This document shows, piece by piece, positions 24,821-34,667 of a stretch of 64,000 bases of DNA (within the stretch, counting starts at the first letter, position 1; every line of letters begins with the position of its first letter). The position numbers were made by a program, and so were the translations under genes. The notes below the pieces were generated by a model. It did not search any database, was not told the origin of the DNA, and saw only the letters and a list, made by a program, of their open reading frames with translations. The DNA is from Rhodocyclales bacterium (GTDB lineage: Bacteria; Pseudomonadota; Gammaproteobacteria; Burkholderiales; Rhodocyclaceae), in contig JAQGMG010000015.1 of the NCBI GenBank assembly GCA_028292485.1, positions 1-64,000 on the forward strand, in the 5' to 3' direction.

Positions 24821-25647
24821 CAGGTTTCTCCGACGAGCGCTTCGGCTCGCTCAATCTGTACTTCAGCAGTCGTCCAGTTCACCAGTTCGAGGCGACCGTC
24901 CATGTGTTCCACGATGCCCGTACAACTGTCGACCCAGTCACCGCAGTTCACGTAGGTGAGGCTTCGCTTGTCGTCACCCATTTCACGAATGGCTGCCCAG
25001 TGGATATGGCCGCAGATGACGCCGTCCAGGCCGCGGGTACGTGCGTCGTGCATGACGCTTTCTTCGAAATCGAAAATGAATTGCAGTGCCGTCTTGATCT
25101 TGCGTTTGGCATATCCTGCCAGCGACCAGTAGCCCGACACGCCAAGCTGGCGGCGCAGCCACGACAGCCAGATATTGATGCGCACGAGTACGTTGTATGA
25201 AACGTCGCCAAGCACTGCCACCCACTTGTGGTAACGCGTCACCTGGTCGTATTCGTCGCCATGCACCAGCAGAAAGCGTTTGCCGTCCGCCATCTCGTGC
25301 ACCCATTCGCGCTCGACGCGCACATCACCGAAGCTGGTGCCGCAATAGGCACGCAGGGCTTCGTCGTGATTGCCGGGGATGAAGATTATGCGTTCGCCAT
25401 GGCGCGCGCGCCGCAGCAGTTTCTGCACCACGGTGTTTTGCGCGCTGGTCCAGTGAATGGAGCGCTTCATGGCCCAGAAGTCGATGATGTCGCCGATCAG
25501 AAAGAGGTTGTCGGCAGGATGTTCACGCAGAAAATCCAGGAGACGGTCGGCCTGACAGGCGCGGGTGCCGAGGTGGATATCCGAAAGGAATACAGTCCGT
25601 ACGCGGGGCATGCGGCGCATTTTGCGCAGCCTTTGTTGCAGTGGCAT
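24820..25647 (-). CDS. LpxH-like UDP-2,3-diacylglucosamine pyrophosphatase family metallophosphoesterase
   Basis: A 275 aa calcineurin-like phosphoesterase. Metal motifs are visible in order: DIHLG, GDIIDFW, GNHDE, a His in LVHGDEYD, and GHIH followed by NCGDWVD. This arrangement is that of the LpxH2-like group, which is longer than the E. coli LpxH and whose substrates are less certain. It is the first gene of a four-gene operon with two glycosyltransferases and DgkA, so a role in membrane glycolipid metabolism is likely. The start could be any of several Met in the first 13 residues. Confidence 0.85.
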   Translation of the reverse strand: MPLQQRLRKMRRMPRVRTVFLSDIHLGTRACQADRLLDFLREHPADNLFLIGDIIDFWAMKRSIHWTSAQNTVVQKLLRRARHGERIIFIPGNHDEALRAYCGTSFGDVRVEREWVHEMADGKRFLLVHGDEYDQVTRYHKWVAVLGDVSYNVLVRINIWLSWLRRQLGVSGYWSLAGYAKRKIKTALQFIFDFEESVMHDARTRGLDGVICGHIHWAAIREMGDDKRSLTYVNCGDWVDSCTGIVEHMDGRLELVNWTTAEVQIERAEALVGET

Positions 25648-25971
25648 GACGTGTCATGAAGCACGTTCACAATTCTGAACGGATGTCTGACAGATGCTTG
25701 AGGTATGAAAAAGGATTACGCAGGACAAAACCCGTTGCCGTGACGGGCCGCTGTAGTCGGTACCAGCGCGCGCCATGACCTGGAAGATGCCTATCCCAGC
25801 CCGGCAGAGAAAGGTTAAGATTGTCCGGACATTGGTATGCGGCAAGGTTCATGGCCGCTGGGCAGACGCGGCGTGCCAGGCACGGCGTATGCACGAGCTC
25901 CTGCAAGCTCATCACAAGTTCATGAGTTCATAAGTTCATATTCCCCCTAGAGATTTCACACGGAGTTGGTC
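25648..25971 (+). promoter_or_regulatory. Divergent intergenic region, with inverted and tandem repeats
   Basis: This 324-base region separates the LpxH-like operon from the thiolase gene and must hold both promoters. Near the left end GTTCACAATTCTGAAC (about 25665-25681) has 5-base inverted arms. At 25917-25940 the 8-mer AGTTCAT(G/A) is repeated three times without gaps, 32 bases before the thiolase ATG. Both look like regulator-binding sites. I see no supported gene; the small frames here have no family features. Confidence 0.5.
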
Positions 25972-27147
25972 ATGGAAAAAATCGTCATCGTCGCCGCAGC
26001 GCGTACCGCCGTCGGCAAATTCGGCGGAGGGCTCGCCAAGGTTCCTGCCGCGGAGCTTGGCGCAACCGTCATTCGCGGTCTGTTGTCCCGGACGGGCCTG
26101 GCAGGCGATCAGATCAGCGATGTACTCCTCGGCCAGGTACTGACCGCAGGCGTCGGCCAGAACCCTGCGCGCCAGGCCGTTATCCGTGCCGGTTTGCCTG
26201 ACGGCGTGCCCGGCATGACCATCAATATGGTATGCGGCTCCGGCCTGCGCGCCGTCATGCTGGCTGCGCAGGCCGTGCGCAGCGGCGATGCGGAAATCGT
26301 CATTGCCGGCGGACAGGAAAACATGTCGGCCAGCCCGCACGTACTCAACGGTTCGCGCGACGGCTTCCGCATGGGCGATGCAAAACTCATCGACACGATG
26401 GTCAATGATGGCCTGTGGGATTCTTTCAACCAATATCACATGGGTGTCACGGCCGAGAATCTTGCCAAAAAGTACAGCATCTCGCGTGAAGAGCAGGACG
26501 CTTTCTCCGCGCTGTCGCAGCAGAAGGCAGAAGCTGCGCAGAAGGCCGGCAAGTTCAAGGACGAGATCGTTCCGGTGATCATCTCCAGCCGCAAGGGTGA
26601 GGTGGTGTTCGATGCGGACGAGTACCCAAAATACGGCACCACGGCGGAATCGCTTGCAGCGCTCAAGCCAGCCTTCGACAAGGCGGGCACGGTGACGGCG
26701 GGTAACGCATCCGGCCTCAACGACGGCGCTGCTGCAGTAATGGTCATGAGCGAGTCGAAGGCGCGCGAGCTGGGCCTGCCGATCCTGGCGGTTATTGCTT
26801 CGTATGCAACGGCCGGCGTCGATCCAGCCATCATGGGCATCGGCCCGGCACCCGCATCGCGCCGCGCCTTGCAGAAGGCGGGCTGGACGGTGGATACGCC
26901 CGATCTGATCGAAGCCAATGAGGCATTCGCTGCACAGGCCATCTCGGTCAATAAGGAGATGGAGTGGGATACGAGCAAGATCAACGTCAACGGCGGCGCG
27001 ATTGCGCTGGGTCACCCGATCGGAGCTTCGGGTTGCCGCATTCTGGTGACCTTGCTGCATGAGATGCAGCGTCGCGATGCGAAGAAGGGCTTTGCGACGC
27101 TGTGTATCGGCGGAGGGATGGGAGTAGCCCTGGCCGTCGAGCGTTAA
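25972..27147 (+). CDS. Acetyl-CoA acetyltransferase (thiolase)
   Basis: A 391 aa biosynthetic-type thiolase (PhaA/AtoB family) that joins or cleaves acetoacetyl-CoA. The acylated Cys lies in [12 protein letters not shown] (about 88), the His region in [10 protein letters not shown] and [11 protein letters not shown], with the second Cys in [13 protein letters not shown] precedes the ATG at 25972 by six bases; the TTG at 25966 is too close. No phaB or phaC lies next to it, so the pathway (PHA, ketone-body or isoprenoid) is not settled by context. Confidence 0.93.
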   Translation: MEKIVIVAAARTAVGKFGGGLAKVPAAELGATVIRGLLSRTGLAGDQISDVLLGQVLTAGVGQNPARQAVIRAGLPDGVPGMTINMVCGSGLRAVMLAAQAVRSGDAEIVIAGGQENMSASPHVLNGSRDGFRMGDAKLIDTMVNDGLWDSFNQYHMGVTAENLAKKYSISREEQDAFSALSQQKAEAAQKAGKFKDEIVPVIISSRKGEVVFDADEYPKYGTTAESLAALKPAFDKAGTVTAGNASGLNDGAAAVMVMSESKARELGLPILAVIASYATAGVDPAIMGIGPAPASRRALQKAGWTVDTPDLIEANEAFAAQAISVNKEMEWDTSKINVNGGAIALGHPIGASGCRILVTLLHEMQRRDAKKGFATLCIGGGMGVALAVER

Positions 27148-27149
27148 TC

Positions 27150-27280
27150 CGAACGCGCGGCGAGGGGGCTGCGCGGGCGCCTGCCTGCGTTGGCTCGCTC
27201 GCCGTGCTTGAGCACTGCTCTGCGCGAGCCGCCTTGCCAGACACCCGCTCGCTCCCCTCGCCTCACGTTCTACGTTCGGT
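27150..27280 (+). repeat. Imperfect inverted repeat, CTCGCCGT...GCCGCCTTG family, copy A
   Basis: Downstream of the thiolase, CGAACGCGCGGCGAGGGG and CTCCCCTCGCCTCACGTTC form outer arms. The interior CTCGCTCGCCGTGCTTGAGCAC...GCCGCCTTGCCAG...CCGCTCGCTC matches the interior of the repeat beside the tRNA (39048-39161). The element could act as a bidirectional terminator. Confidence 0.5.
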
Positions 27281-27295
27281 AAGGCTCTGGGAATC

Positions 27296-27670
27296 ATGCC
27301 AATACAGTTACTGCGCCGAGCCATCGATCTAATCGGCCACGAGCCAATAGAGAGTGAGCTGGTTAAAATGAAGCTCTTGGATGATGCAGCGTTCCAAACC
27401 GTGAGGGTTCGACATCTGGCTAGGCGTCCTACGCCAGCAAGGTCCGACAACGCAGGTGTCACTTTGGTGATCTCGCTGTTTGGTGCTCCAACGTGTCTTC
27501 TTCTAGGCTTAATCGAGGGCAACAAAGCAATGATGGCCTCGTCAATCTTTTGGTTGATCGTTGGCCTTATCTTTTTCTTCTACTTGACCTTCGTTGCGGG
27601 ATATTGGCGCGAGCACCGGGCCATCATTTCTGAAGAGTTGCGACGTTATGGACGCGCTTCGTTCGGATGA
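27296..27670 (+). CDS. Small predicted membrane protein, unknown function
   Basis: A 124 aa frame with two strong hydrophobic segments (VTLVISLFGAPTCLLLGLI and SSIFWLIVGLIFFFYLTFVAGYW) between basic, soluble ends. The positive charges at RHLARRPTPAR and WREHRAIISEELRRYGR suggest cytoplasmic termini. I recognise no family. Codon use looks less GC-rich than in the neighbours, which may mean acquisition from elsewhere. The ribosome site is weak (CTGGGAATC). Confidence 0.5.
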   Translation: MPIQLLRRAIDLIGHEPIESELVKMKLLDDAAFQTVRVRHLARRPTPARSDNAGVTLVISLFGAPTCLLLGLIEGNKAMMASSIFWLIVGLIFFFYLTFVAGYWREHRAIISEELRRYGRASFG

Positions 27671-27714
27671 TTTTTTTGGCCTAAATCTTTGGCCATTGGC
27701 ACTCGCTGAATGTT

Positions 27715-28143
27715 CTATCCAGCAGTTGGCTGGTTGAACAAGCCGCCCAAGGCGCTCAGGCCTTGCTCCAGCAGGTCGTGCGAGCCGCCCGTAGAGCCAT
27801 TCGGCGTCATCTTGTCGATCAGCTGAGGCAGCATCTGCGCAAGGCCTCCGGAGACCTGATCGGTAGGCAGACCGAGTTTTCCAGCAATGTCTGCGATGGT
27901 TCCATGTCCGAGTGCGTCGGCAATCTGGGAGCCTTCAACCGGCAGGTTATCGCCGGTGCCGATCCAGGATGAGATCTGTTCGCTGAGGCCGGCTGAGTTG
28001 AATTTCTCGAGCAGTCCGGCGACGCCGCCGTGCTGCTGCAACAGGTTGCCAGCGATCTGGATCAGGGGGTTTTGTCCCTCTTGTGCGCCGCCGTTGCCCA
28101 GCGCTTGTAGTGCCTGCCCTGCCAAATCACCAAACAGACTCAT
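27715..28143 (-). CDS. YidB-family protein (DUF937)
   Basis: A 142 aa soluble protein starting MSLFGDLAGQALQALG. The helical core NLLQQHGGVAGLLEKFNSAGLSEQISSWIGTG...ISGDQI-like region (LPVEGSQIADALG) and the Gly-rich C-terminus LPQLIDKMTPNGSTGG are characteristic of the YidB/DUF937 family, whose role is unknown. It is transcribed divergently from rpiA across a short gap. Confidence 0.82.
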   Translation of the reverse strand: MSLFGDLAGQALQALGNGGAQEGQNPLIQIAGNLLQQHGGVAGLLEKFNSAGLSEQISSWIGTGDNLPVEGSQIADALGHGTIADIAGKLGLPTDQVSGGLAQMLPQLIDKMTPNGSTGGSHDLLEQGLSALGGLFNQPTAG

Positions 28144-28238
28144 GACGTTCTCCCATATCTGGTCGCCCCGCCGCAGATGCGATCGTACGGGCTGCTTCCT
28201 CTACAATGCCAGCATGCCACAAGCGGGTTGAAACGAAT

Positions 28239-28913
28239 ATGAGTGCCGCAATGACGCAGGATGAATTGAAGAAATCGGTCGCCACTGCAGCTCTGGCTTA
28301 CGTGCCGGAGGGGCAGGTGATCGGCGTGGGAACCGGATCGACGGCCAATTTTTTCATCGATGGTCTGGCGCAGATGCGCGGGCGTATTCGTGGTGCGGTG
28401 GCCAGTTCCGAAGCGAGCGCTGCACGCTTGCGGGCGCACGGTATTGAATTGTTCGAGCTGAATGATCTGACGGAATTGCCTGTCTACGTTGATGGCGCCG
28501 ACGAGATAGATCACCGCCTTTGCATGATCAAGGGCGGCGGCGCTGCGCTGACACGCGAAAAAATCGTGGCCGCTGTGGCCCAACGCTTCGTATGCATTTG
28601 TGATGAGAGCAAGCTGGTGACAACCCTGGGACGCTTTCCTTTGCCTGTCGAGGTCATCCCGATGGCAAGTGCACAGGTCATGCGCGCGCTGGCGGCACTC
28701 GGCGGGCAGCCGAGGTTGCGCGCCGGTGTCGTGACGGACAATGGCAACTGCATTGTCGATGTTGCCGGTCTGCAGATTGATGCGCCCGAGGAGTTCGAGG
28801 CACGCGTCAATGGCATCGTCGGGGTAGTCACCAACGGTATCTTTGCCCGGCGTCCGGCAGACGTTCTTTTGCTGGCAACGGCGCAAGGCGTTCGAACATT
28901 GTCACGCAACTGA
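28239..28913 (+). CDS. rpiA: Ribose-5-phosphate isomerase A
   Basis: Interconverts ribose-5-phosphate and ribulose-5-phosphate in the pentose phosphate pathway. The 224 aa product has [19 protein letters not shown], the catalytic loop YVDGADEID and [11 protein letters not shown] with the active-site Glu region, all canonical. I use the ATG at 28239; another ATG at 28251 is possible. Length is normal for the family. Confidence 0.95.
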   Translation: MSAAMTQDELKKSVATAALAYVPEGQVIGVGTGSTANFFIDGLAQMRGRIRGAVASSEASAARLRAHGIELFELNDLTELPVYVDGADEIDHRLCMIKGGGAALTREKIVAAVAQRFVCICDESKLVTTLGRFPLPVEVIPMASAQVMRALAALGGQPRLRAGVVTDNGNCIVDVAGLQIDAPEEFEARVNGIVGVVTNGIFARRPADVLLLATAQGVRTLSRN

Positions 28914-29013
28914 AATATTCTGTTCACGCGGCAAGCGCACACTATGTGTTTTTCGCGCGCGGCTGCTGCATCAGGACGGCGTACGCCAACACGCAAACAA
29001 AGGAGATGTACCC

Positions 29014-29721
29014 ATGACAGATCACACCGTCCGCCAGTATGACGTTGAACTAGAAAGTATCCGGACGCGTGTGCTCCAGATGGGCGGGTACGTCGAGTTG
29101 CAGGTGGTCAAGGCGCTCGAAGGTCTGCTCGGCGGTGATGCGGCGATCATTGATCGTGTCATCGACAACGATCATCGCGTCAACGAGCTTGAAGTGGAGC
29201 TCGATGAGGCCTGCGCCAACATCATTGCCAAACGTCAGCCCGCTGCCAGCGATTTGCGGTCGATCCTCACGGTCTCAAAAGTTGTAACCGACCTGGAGCG
29301 TGTCGGTGACGAGGCGAAGAAAATCGCCAAGGTTGCCAGGTCGATTCACATGCCGGACGCCATCGCCACAACGCCACGAGTGCAGTTGCAACACCTTGGC
29401 AATCTGGCGATCGAGTTGCTGCGCAAATCGCTCGATTCGATGGCGCGCCTGGATCTGAACGCGGCGGCAGACGTCGTGACGCAGGACAAGGAAGTGGATG
29501 GCGAATTCAAATCGGTGATGCGTCAGCTCATCACTTTCATGATGGAAGACCCGCGCACCATTTCGCGCAGCATCGACATCCTGTTCGCGGCCAAGTCACT
29601 CGAACGCATCGGCGACCACGCCAAGAATGTCTCGCAACATGTCGTGTTTCTGGTCCGCGGGCGCGATGTGCGGCACGTAGGCATCGAAGAAATTCAACGC
29701 GAGGTTGCTGGCGGCGCCTGA
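29014..29721 (+). CDS. phoU: Phosphate signalling/transport accessory protein PhoU
   Basis: A 235 aa all-helical protein made of two similar three-helix halves, each with the PhoU metal motif (VVTDLERVGDEAKKIAKVA and AAKSLERIGDHAKNVSQHV). PhoU restrains the PhoR/PhoB response and the Pst transporter. A strong AAGGAG lies nine bases before the ATG at 29014. No pst or phoB/R gene is next to it here; it stands alone between rpiA and a convergent kinase gene. Confidence 0.95.
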   Translation: MTDHTVRQYDVELESIRTRVLQMGGYVELQVVKALEGLLGGDAAIIDRVIDNDHRVNELEVELDEACANIIAKRQPAASDLRSILTVSKVVTDLERVGDEAKKIAKVARSIHMPDAIATTPRVQLQHLGNLAIELLRKSLDSMARLDLNAAADVVTQDKEVDGEFKSVMRQLITFMMEDPRTISRSIDILFAAKSLERIGDHAKNVSQHVVFLVRGRDVRHVGIEEIQREVAGGA

Positions 29722-29766
29722 GCTGTTCAGCTGGATACCTGGTTGGATAGGCGCGGGAGTGCAGCG

Positions 29767-32700
29767 TTACGCGCGCATCTGGGCCAGCTCGTTTTCCAGG
29801 GCGGTCTTGAGTTCATATAGCAGCGCCACCAATTGCGTGCCCAGTTCGGCAAACACGCCTTGTCTTCCCTGCTCAGCTGCGTTTTCGAGGGCGAGCGCGG
29901 TTGCTACCGCACGTGCCGCACCGAAATTGCCGACGGCGCCTTTGACGGCGTGAGCCGTTTCTCGCACGGCCTTGTTATCGGTGCTGCTGACGGCCTCCTG
30001 CAGACGCGCCTGCATTTCTTCAAAACCGTTCAGGAAAATGTCGATGACTTCGTGCATGAGTGCTTCGTCGTCACCGATCTGCGCGAGCATCCATGAGCGA
30101 TCAAAACAGGTACCTGGCGCCGATTCGGTTTGTGTCATTGAGTTTTCAACCTCCATCGTGGAAATCGTTCCCGAAGGCGACAACACCCTCAGCAATTCAG
30201 CACGCAGCGCGTTCGCCAGAACGGGTTTGGTGACATAGCCGTCCATGCCTGCCGCGAAGCAACGCTCGCGGTCGCCATGCAGGGCGTGCGCCGTCATGGC
30301 GATGACGGGCAGGCGCGGCAGCCCGTTCTGCTGCTCGTGGACACGGATCAGGCCGCATGCTTCAAGGCCGCCCATGACAGGCATTTGCAAATCCATGAGA
30401 ACGGCATCAAGGGCTGGCGCATGTGGCGGGGGATTGATGAGACGGTCGATACATTGCTGACCGTCAGAGACGAGCTCCACTGTGTGCCCCATGTTGGCGA
30501 GCATGCGTATTGCCAGGGTCTGATTGACGGCGTTGTCTTCAGCCAGCAGCAGCTTCAGTGGGCTCAGGCTTTGCGGCGCGCGGAGCAGGGCCATGCTGGC
30601 TGCCTGTTCCTCTTCGCTGGCCAGATCGAGCTCGGCGGTAAAGAAAAAGGTGCTACCACTGCCCGATTCGCTATCGACCCAGATGTGACCGCCCATGCCG
30701 GCAACCAGGCGCTTGCATATGGCCAGGCCAAGGCCGGTGCCGCCATAGCGGCGGGTAGTAGAGGTATCGGCTTGAGAGAAGCTCTCGAAGATCAGGTCCA
30801 GCTTGTCTGCCGCAATGCCTATGCCGCTGTCATGCACAGAAAAGCATAGCTCGGCGCTTGTGTCAGAGTCTGCATCGAGGGATACGTCGAGATCAACCGA
30901 GCCGGTTTCGGTGAACTTGATGGCGTTGGAGAGCAGGTTCAGCAATACCTGGCGCAGACGATGCGGATCACCGCACACGATGTCCGGAATGCGCACGTCC
31001 ACTTCGCAATTGAGCTGCAGTGCCTTGCTTTCGGCCCGCGGGCTCAAGGTCGAGACAGCGCTGCTGACACACTCTCGCAAGCTGAACGGAATGCGTTCGA
31101 AAGTCATGCGGCCCGCTTCTATTTTTGAAAAATCCAGCACGTCGTCGATGATGTTGAGAAGCGAGTCGGCCGACTGCTTCACGAGCATCATGAATTCACG
31201 TTGCTGCGTGTCGAGCTGAGTGTCGAGCACCAGTTGCGTCATGCCGATCACCGCATTCATTGGTGTGCGGATTTCGTGGCTCATGTTCGCCAGAAAATCG
31301 CTTTTCGCTTGGTTGGCGATTTCTGCGGCGTCGCGTGCTTCGAGCACTGCCTGTTCCACCGCCTTGCGATCCGAGATGTCGGTAATCGAGCCGACGATGC
31401 CGGCGATATTGTCATTGGCATCGGCGAACAGGGATTTGTTGTACAGCACATCGATCTCGCGGCCGTCGCGCGACAGCAGTCGACGCTCGAAACTTTGCGT
31501 TGAGCCCGGCTCATTCAGCAGGGCTTCGTCGTGCTGGTGATGCCATGCCGCTTCAGTCGCGTCATCGACCAGATCGAAAGCGGTCTTGCCGATCCATGCT
31601 TCGCGCTTGATGGCGAATATGCGCTCGAATGCCTTGTTGAACGTTATGTATCGACCCACACGGTCCTTGACGTATACGGCGTTCGGGATGCTGTCGATCA
31701 GCCGCTCGACGAAGCGCAGTTGTTCCTTCACCGCCCGCTCGGCCTGCAGACGCGCCGTCACATCGTTGACCGAGCCGGTATAGCCAAGGAACTTTCCGTC
31801 GTCGTCACGTCGTGCGCGTGCAAACACTTCCAGCGTGCGTATCCCGCCGTCCTTGGCAAGATAGCGAAACTGGTTCCGCAGAAATTCCATCTCACCCTTG
31901 AACAGAGGTTTGAAGGCGGCGGCAATGCGTGGTTTTTCGTCATCGAGGGTGAAGTCCAGCACCGAGCGGCCCAGCCCTTCCGCGACTTCATATTGCGTGA
32001 TGTCCGTCCAGGCCGGATTCAGATAGGTCCAGCGCAGGTCCTGATCTGTTTCAAAAACAAGCTCCGAAAGGCCTTCCACGACGGTGCGGAAATGCGCGGC
32101 GCTGCGTCCGAGTTCCTGCTGTTGATACTCGAGGCGCAATGATGCCCAGTTGAGCGCATCAACCAGGCTATCGATATCGGCAACGCCCGAGTCGGCCGCC
32201 ATGACGCTGCCACGGTCGTTGTCGAGCCTTGCTGCAAATGCCGTAGCGCTATGCAGTTTCTGCATCGGGCGCCGCAGGAACAGTGCAAAGCTGATGGTGG
32301 CAAGCACGCTGACCAGGATGCCCGACCACACGCTGTCGAGATAGAAGCGGCGGCGTGCTCCTTCCGCCGCTGCGAGCGAGAAACGCGCATGCATCCAGCC
32401 GAGCTCGAACTCTGCGCCAACCGGCACCCAGATATCGAGCGTCTTGTGACGTTGGGCCGAGGTGGCATTGCTGGGAATGACAGAGAACACGCGCTGCGCT
32501 GGCACGGTCAACTTGAACACGGGCTTGCTGGAATCTACCTTGTCCTCGCGTGAGGCTGCACTGGACAACAGAATCCCGGCAGGGTCGGTGAGATCAATCT
32601 GCTCGAGCCCGGGATAGCGGGTGGCCTGCTTCATGATGGTATTGAGCTGCCACACCTCCCCGGTGGTCAGGGCCTGCTCCGATGAAGCCGCAAGCCCCGT

Positions 32701-32874
32701 GGTGAGCGAGCTGGCCTGCTCGGTCATCGTGCGCTCGATCAGCGCGTATTGCTCGTTGGCCGTGTAGAAGGTGTAGAGCACGATGAAGCTGGCGAACAGC
32801 AAGCTGAAGACGGCCGCCAGTTGATAGTGCAGCTTGCGTGGAAAAAGCGAACGCAGATTTGGAGCTGAGCGCAT
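29767..32874 (-). CDS. Hybrid sensor histidine kinase (PAS-PAS-HisKA-HATPase-REC-Hpt)
   Basis: A 1035 aa membrane sensor. Two membrane helices (about 17-38 and 184-203) bound a periplasmic sensing domain. Two PAS domains follow (about 265-385 and 395-510), then HisKA with [14 protein letters not shown], the ATPase domain ([24 protein letters not shown]), a receiver ([17 protein letters not shown]) and a C-terminal Hpt domain with [12 protein letters not shown]. All phospho-acceptor residues are present, so a full phosphorelay is possible. It lies 24 bases after the HD-GYP regulator gene, its probable partner. The signal is unknown. Confidence 0.92.
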   Translation of the reverse strand: MRSAPNLRSLFPRKLHYQLAAVFSLLFASFIVLYTFYTANEQYALIERTMTEQASSLTTGLAASSEQALTTGEVWQLNTIMKQATRYPGLEQIDLTDPAGILLSSAASREDKVDSSKPVFKLTVPAQRVFSVIPSNATSAQRHKTLDIWVPVGAEFELGWMHARFSLAAAEGARRRFYLDSVWSGILVSVLATISFALFLRRPMQKLHSATAFAARLDNDRGSVMAADSGVADIDSLVDALNWASLRLEYQQQELGRSAAHFRTVVEGLSELVFETDQDLRWTYLNPAWTDITQYEVAEGLGRSVLDFTLDDEKPRIAAAFKPLFKGEMEFLRNQFRYLAKDGGIRTLEVFARARRDDDGKFLGYTGSVNDVTARLQAERAVKEQLRFVERLIDSIPNAVYVKDRVGRYITFNKAFERIFAIKREAWIGKTAFDLVDDATEAAWHHQHDEALLNEPGSTQSFERRLLSRDGREIDVLYNKSLFADANDNIAGIVGSITDISDRKAVEQAVLEARDAAEIANQAKSDFLANMSHEIRTPMNAVIGMTQLVLDTQLDTQQREFMMLVKQSADSLLNIIDDVLDFSKIEAGRMTFERIPFSLRECVSSAVSTLSPRAESKALQLNCEVDVRIPDIVCGDPHRLRQVLLNLLSNAIKFTETGSVDLDVSLDADSDTSAELCFSVHDSGIGIAADKLDLIFESFSQADTSTTRRYGGTGLGLAICKRLVAGMGGHIWVDSESGSGSTFFFTAELDLASEEEQAASMALLRAPQSLSPLKLLLAEDNAVNQTLAIRMLANMGHTVELVSDGQQCIDRLINPPPHAPALDAVLMDLQMPVMGGLEACGLIRVHEQQNGLPRLPVIAMTAHALHGDRERCFAAGMDGYVTKPVLANALRAELLRVLSPSGTISTMEVENSMTQTESAPGTCFDRSWMLAQIGDDEALMHEVIDIFLNGFEEMQARLQEAVSSTDNKAVRETAHAVKGAVGNFGAARAVATALALENAAEQGRQGVFAELGTQLVALLYELKTALENELAQMRA

Positions 32875-32898
32875 CGGCAGATCGGTTTCCGGTCCAGG

Positions 32899-33930
32899 CT
32901 AGTCTTGATAGTGCGCCCGGATGGCCAGTATCTCTTCCCAGGCGCCGAGAAATTCATCGATGCATCGTGGGTCGAAATGGCTTCCCCGGCCTTGCAGCAG
33001 GAAGTTGCGGGCATGCTCCAGCGACCAGGCTGGCTTGTAGGGCCGCTGTGAGGTAAGCGCATCGAACACGTCGGCAACGGCGACAATGCGCCCGACGAGA
33101 GGAATCTGCTTGCCTACGAGGCCGTTGGGGTAACCGCTGCCATCATATTTTTCGTGATGCGATACGGCAATCTGTGCTGCCATCTTCAGAACTGGCGACG
33201 ACGAGTCCTTGAGGATTTCGTGGCCGATCTGCGCATGCTGTCGCATGATCTCCAGCTCGTCAGGCGTCAATTTGCCGCGTTTGAGCAGGATGTAGTCCGG
33301 CGTACCAAGCTTGCCGACATCATGCATCGGGGCTGCCATCAATAGGGTGTCCTGTTCATGCTGCGACATGCCGACGCATCTGGCGATGAGCACGGAGTAG
33401 CGCGCCATGCGCACGATGTGGGCGCCTGTCTCCGGGTCGCGGAATTCCGCGGCGCGGGCGAGTCGCATGACAGTTTCATGCTCCCTGTCATGGACTTCCT
33501 TTACCGCATGCTGGACCGCCAGATCCAGTTCGTCGGCACGGCGATTGATTGCCGCGATGCTGGCCTGCAGGCGCAGCATATTGCGAACGCGTGGATTGAA
33601 TTCATTCTTGTCGATCGGCTTGATCAGGAAATCAGTGGCGCCCGCTTCCAGCGCGGCATAGCGCACTTCGCGTTCTGCCGCGGCAGTCACCATCAGTATT
33701 GGCTGGTCCTTCAGGCGCTCTTCGAGACGGCAGCGGCGGATGAAATCGAGGCCATCCATTTCCGGCATCATGTAGTCGACAATGATGAGGTCGGGCGTAT
33801 TGGCAATGCACCAGGAAAGCCCCTGCCGAGGATCGGAAAACGTGAAGCACTCATGATCGCCAAGGCGACGCACCAGGCTCTTCATGAGAACCAGATTGAC
33901 CGGCGTATCCTCGATTATGGCAATGATCAT
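32899..33930 (-). CDS. Response regulator with HD-GYP phosphodiesterase domain
   Basis: A 343 aa protein: receiver domain (about 1-125; IIEDTPVN, IIVDYMMPEMDG with the phospho-Asp, IKP) followed by an HD-GYP domain with HDVGKLG, HHEKYDGSGYPNGL and VADVFDALTSQRPYK. HD-GYP enzymes degrade cyclic di-GMP, so this is a two-component output that lowers that messenger. I start at ATG 33930 (MIIAIIEDT); the track's longer frame adds 35 residues with no receiver features. It is the first gene of an operon with the hybrid kinase. Confidence 0.92.
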   Translation of the reverse strand: MIIAIIEDTPVNLVLMKSLVRRLGDHECFTFSDPRQGLSWCIANTPDLIIVDYMMPEMDGLDFIRRCRLEERLKDQPILMVTAAAEREVRYAALEAGATDFLIKPIDKNEFNPRVRNMLRLQASIAAINRRADELDLAVQHAVKEVHDREHETVMRLARAAEFRDPETGAHIVRMARYSVLIARCVGMSQHEQDTLLMAAPMHDVGKLGTPDYILLKRGKLTPDELEIMRQHAQIGHEILKDSSSPVLKMAAQIAVSHHEKYDGSGYPNGLVGKQIPLVGRIVAVADVFDALTSQRPYKPAWSLEHARNFLLQGRGSHFDPRCIDEFLGAWEEILAIRAHYQD

Positions 33931-34350
33931 TGATGGACTATCTTTTCTGCATGCCAACAGGGGCTGCCACGCCCTGCACGAAACCGCTTGGCACATCGCG
34001 TCGTAAGACTTTGTGAATCCATAGCGCCTCGCCAAAAGTTATCAGTAATGACACCGTTAATCCTTGGCATGGTGTACATCGGCTATCGGCAAGCAGTGAG
34101 AAACCTGAAGCTGAGCAATTATCGGTGCGCGGCGCGACAGGTTTTGTGCATTCATTCATGACCGCAAAATAATTGTGCACTGCACATCGCTTTTTTTTTG
34201 GAATTAGGGAAAACTCGTACGTCAAATTTGGCAGCGCTGGAAAACTGTACACAGTTCGGCGCTGAGGGCCTTCATGAGCATGAAGGCTCATCCAGGTGTG
34301 ATCTTGTGCAAGAAATGCGGAAAGTGTCGCAGCGCAAGGCTGAATGCGGC

Positions 34351-34380
34351 TTGTGCGGGCATCCATGTGGCTTGTATGAT
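34351..34380 (+). promoter_or_regulatory. Candidate sigma-70 promoter of the peptide ABC operon
   Basis: TTGTGC (-35-like) is followed after 18 bases by TATGAT, a five-of-six match to the -10 consensus. It lies about 290 bases before the first permease gene and 100 bases before the short leader-like frame. The -35 match is weak. Confidence 0.4.
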
Positions 34381-34483
34381 CAGCGCCGCTGACTGTAGTA
34401 GCATTCGGCGGCCTTAAAAATAACGACGTTTCCAGCTGTCCGGATTCGTCGAACGGAGGCTTGTATTACAACCTTAGGAGGAA

Positions 34484-34507
34484 ATGATGAGGTCCAAACC
34501 CATCTAG
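34484..34507 (+). other. Seven-codon leader-like frame with perfect Shine-Dalgarno
   Basis: TTAGGAGGAA precedes ATGATGAGGTCCAAACCCATCTAG, which would encode MMRSKPI and stop. The strong ribosome site and the N-terminus, like that of an exported protein, sit where the substrate-binding protein gene of a peptide transporter normally begins. It may be the remnant of a deleted binding-protein gene or a leader peptide. Confidence 0.4.
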
Positions 34508-34667
34508 GCGGGCTGATCAAACTTCACACAAGAGTGCTACCAGACTGGACCAATCGGCCCGGTACTGCGGCACCAATGGCTCTCAATTTGCCATGCGTTA
34601 ACCCGGCCCCAGGAAGTAACTCATTCCAGGCTCCCTTTTTGTAGCGGTTTTCAAAGCGAGATTCACC

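Larger units (their letters stand above)
33931..34667 (+). other. Intergenic region between HD-GYP regulator and peptide transporter
   Basis: About 740 bases with no supported full gene. A minus-strand frame (33938-34366) lacks family features. The right part holds a candidate promoter (34351-34380) and a perfect AGGAGG followed by a seven-codon frame (34484-34507). The peptide-binding protein gene expected before such a transporter is absent. Confidence 0.55.

Noticed and set aside
25936-27525. 529 aa minus-strand frame opposite the thiolase
   Set aside because: The thiolase on the plus strand has all active-site motifs; the opposite frame has none and ends past the thiolase in repeat sequence.
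33938-34366. 142 aa minus-strand frame upstream of the HD-GYP regulator
   Set aside because: No recognisable domain, no clear ribosome site, and the composition resembles non-coding DNA.
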